A stretch of 50,406 nucleotides of DNA from positions 1 to 50,406 of the forward strand of contig JACMPG010000139.1 of NCBI GenBank assembly GCA_014377625.1, in the 5' to 3' direction. Under the pieces are notes generated by a model. The model had not been told where the DNA came from. It searched no databases and saw nothing but the letters and a program-made list of their open reading frames with translations. The position numbers and the translations under genes were made by a program. Of the stretch, positions 49,795 to 50,406 are shown piece after piece. Each line of letters opens with the position of its first letter. The stretch's first letter is position 1. Origin of the DNA: Spirosoma sp. Its GTDB lineage: Bacteria > Bacteroidota > Bacteroidia > Cytophagales > Spirosomataceae.

Positions 49795-50406
49795 CAGGGT
49801 AAAAAAAGTTGAAGGTTTGACGGCATTTAATCCCGGATTATTCTCCCCAATCGAGGGATAAAAGAGGGGCGCTTTCCGGTCCTGAATACCTATGCAAGTT
49901 TAGCCCAAGGCCGTCAGACCCATGTGCAGATTTCACCCAAATAGGTGCAGATTCGGTGTCTCATAACAAAAAAATGCAAATAATTAATTGATTAATTTAA
50001 TTTTTGACCAAACAAAGTGAAGAACCAGTGTCGAGTTCACGAGCGGAAGCGCGCGTCCGATAACGTATCGGCCAGGGGCAGTGAACCTACTCTTTCTCGG
50101 TAGGCCGGTGAGTCGGCAGGGGGGGGCATGGCTTCGGGGTAAAAGCGGTATCGGTATGCATGAAGCTATCGAATGAGCGGGAGTAGGAATTAACAACAGC
50201 TACTTTTTAGCGAGTAATGTAGCACAAAAATTTACTTTGCCAAATAAAAATATAGTGAACGGTAGCTTAGCTTGACTTTAGCCCTACGCGGCCCAAGCTA
50301 ACGCATTCTGCCAGAGCTGGTATTGGTGTTGGCTCATTTTTACGCGTATAGTCTTTGAAGCGGATGTGCAAAAATTCGTTTCCCGCCATAAATACATTCG
50401 TACACA
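49795..50406. other. AT-rich stretch with no recognisable gene
   Basis: 612 bases. Minus-strand frames of about 70 and 40 codons (49984-50196 and about 50264-50389) have no family features. I found no CAAAnnTA (the minus-strand form of TAnnTTTG) for the secreted-protein gene here. A short dyad CCGATA..TATCGG is present at about 50057-50071. Confidence 0.5.

Noticed and set aside
49984-50196. 70-codon minus-strand frame near the window end
   Set aside because: Biased composition, no motif, no plausible start context.

Overview
The window reads as chromosomal DNA of a Bacteroidota bacterium, most likely Cytophagales and Spirosomataceae (Spirosoma-like). The evidence is promoters of the TTTG / TAnnTTTG type, a serine palmitoyltransferase, a histone H1-like basic protein, paired DUF6452/DUF6048-type envelope proteins, DUF1080 and DUF4440 proteins, a giant secreted protein with a C-terminal sorting-type domain, LytTR and HicB remnants, and GC-rich coding sequence separated by AT-rich or palindromic spacers. 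The genus assignment is inference.

Layout. 1-9.8 kb is housekeeping and envelope: a DUF1080 lipoprotein cut by the window edge, a small lipoprotein, a HicB remnant, biotin carboxylase, serine palmitoyltransferase, histone-like protein, MaoC hydratase, acyltransferase 3, DUF4440, an aminoacyl-tRNA-protein transferase-like protein, then the minus-strand run DUF6452 / DUF6048 / flavin reductase. 9.8-14.8 kb is a minus-strand phenylalanine/tyrosine catabolic operon (hmgA, hpd, phhA, marR, fahA) that runs into those last three genes; a dyad sits at the presumed hmgA start point. 15-21.1 kb holds a sugar nucleotidyltransferase, a DUF937-OmpA protein, an amidase, coaE and an MscS channel.

21.1-26.7 kb is an accessory island: a REP-associated tyrosine transposase (RAYT) with its REP palindromes, two overlapping N6-methyltransferase-like genes, and a GIY-YIG plus SF2 helicase gene broken by a 4-bp tandem duplication. 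REP copies lie between every module. The two methyltransferase genes split the usual motifs: the first has the SAM-binding motif but no NPPY, the second has NPPY but a degenerate SAM motif.

28-43.3 kb is the largest unit, a minus-strand biosynthetic locus: GT2 glycosyltransferase, short TolC-like outer-membrane protein, Wzc-like chain-length protein, an A-PCP-KS-AT-ACP-aminotransferase megasynthase and a C-A-PCP-TE synthetase, the last four almost without gaps. The domain logic predicts a malonyl-extended, beta-aminated amino acid joined to a second amino acid and released by the thioesterase. Its coupling to polysaccharide-export-type proteins is the most unusual feature here.

43.5-50.4 kb carries a C-terminal processing protease, a barrel-like outer-membrane protein, an ECF sigma factor, a LytTR pseudogene and a 934-residue secreted beta-helix/Ig-like protein. 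No rRNA, tRNA or CRISPR array was seen. A recurring theme is that palindromic intergenic elements overlap gene ends and supply the last codons and stop codons of neighbouring genes.
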